This document shows positions 49,868 through 49,946 of a stretch of 49,946 nt of DNA, piece by piece (the stretch's first letter is position 1; every line of letters starts with the position of its first letter). The notes beneath the pieces are model-generated. The model was not told where the DNA came from. It did not search any database and worked only from the letters and a program-made list of their open reading frames with translations. Origin of the DNA: JAKPKF01 sp964536135 (GTDB lineage Bacteria > Patescibacteriota > Dojkabacteria > SC72); contig CAZHVM010000008.1 in NCBI GenBank assembly GCA_964536135.1, positions 1 to 49,946 of the forward strand, written 5' to 3'. The position numbers and the translations under genes were made by a program.

Positions 49868-49896
49868 ATTGTAATGGAAGAAATATGTTTAGTAAA
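49868..49896 (-). promoter_or_regulatory. Promoter of the SDR gene, predicted leaderless
   Basis: Minus-strand TTTACT (49891-49896), exactly 17 bases, TACAAT (49868-49873), then six bases to the ATG at 49861. The -35 matches that of the GT4-GT2 fusion. Confidence 0.6.
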
Positions 49897-49898
49897 GA

Positions 49899-49941
49899 TA
49901 ATGGTGGGCTACACTTTCAGGCATGGAACTTAAAAACAGAA
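49899..49941. repeat. Upstream repeat, copy B
   Basis: TAATGGTGGGC, 17 bases, then AACTTAAAAACAGAA. See copy A. It lies immediately upstream of the -35 box of the SDR gene and runs to within five bases of the window edge. Confidence 0.6.
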
Positions 49942-49946
49942 TCACT

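Overview
The window looks like a piece of the chromosome of an AT-rich bacterium with a reduced genome, most probably from the Candidate Phyla Radiation (Patescibacteria); a Dojkabacteria- or Microgenomates-like lineage is my guess, but there is no rRNA here to settle it. Reasons: very tight packing with many 1-15 base overlaps, short housekeeping proteins, a type IV pilus locus, a TraG/VirD4-type ATPase without a conjugation system, a membrane-anchored Clp-like ATPase, and many fast-evolving hypothetical membrane proteins. TGA is used as a stop, so the code is the standard bacterial one. No insertion sequence, prophage or CRISPR array was seen.

Layout. 1-11059 (+): end of a tRNA-Leu, a zinc-ribbon membrane protein, a distant Lgt-like membrane protein, an RluA-type pseudouridine synthase, an LCP/LytR_C envelope protein, a TraG-like ATPase, YebC, two tandem unknown paralogs of identical length, then ruvC-ruvA-ruvB and a membrane protein. 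11060-11519: a non-coding stretch with one perfect DnaA box. 11520-12884 (+): a Xer-type tyrosine recombinase with two large insertions. 12893-22632 (-): cell-envelope genes, namely two low-complexity proteins, a GT4-GT2 fusion glycosyltransferase, a GT-C-like membrane protein, a secreted protein, a compositionally distinct membrane protein with elaborate RNA-structure signals, a tiny membrane protein with a consensus promoter, a sortase and an M15 carboxypeptidase. 22777-23238 (+): a heptad coiled coil. 23228-29060 (-): holB, and a gyrB-unknown-gyrA operon. 29145-40555 (+): a complete type IV pilus locus (pilB, pilT, pilC, pilins, pilD, a response regulator, pilM, pilN, pilO). 40552-45740 (-): KhpA, bS16, RNase III, NusB, bL32 (RNA and ribosome maturation), then the Clp-like ATPase with a small membrane partner. 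45825-48405 (+): Dus, a HAD-like protein, an unknown and a DUF167 protein. 48431-49861 (-): a MINDY-like cysteine-protease candidate and an SDR oxidoreductase that share an upstream repeat.

Expression signals. Few genes have a Shine-Dalgarno sequence. Instead many starts lie 5-8 bases after a good (often extended) -10 box, which predicts leaderless or nearly leaderless mRNAs. Several long operons have ordinary -35/-10 promoters with 17-base spacers. The gene at 19815-20450 breaks the pattern: it looks richer in G+C, has a strong AAGGAG site, a 5' leader with alternative hairpins, and a three-way-junction terminator. That module, the MINDY-like protein and the leaderless pattern are the items I would look at first. 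All base-composition remarks are by eye; nothing was computed.
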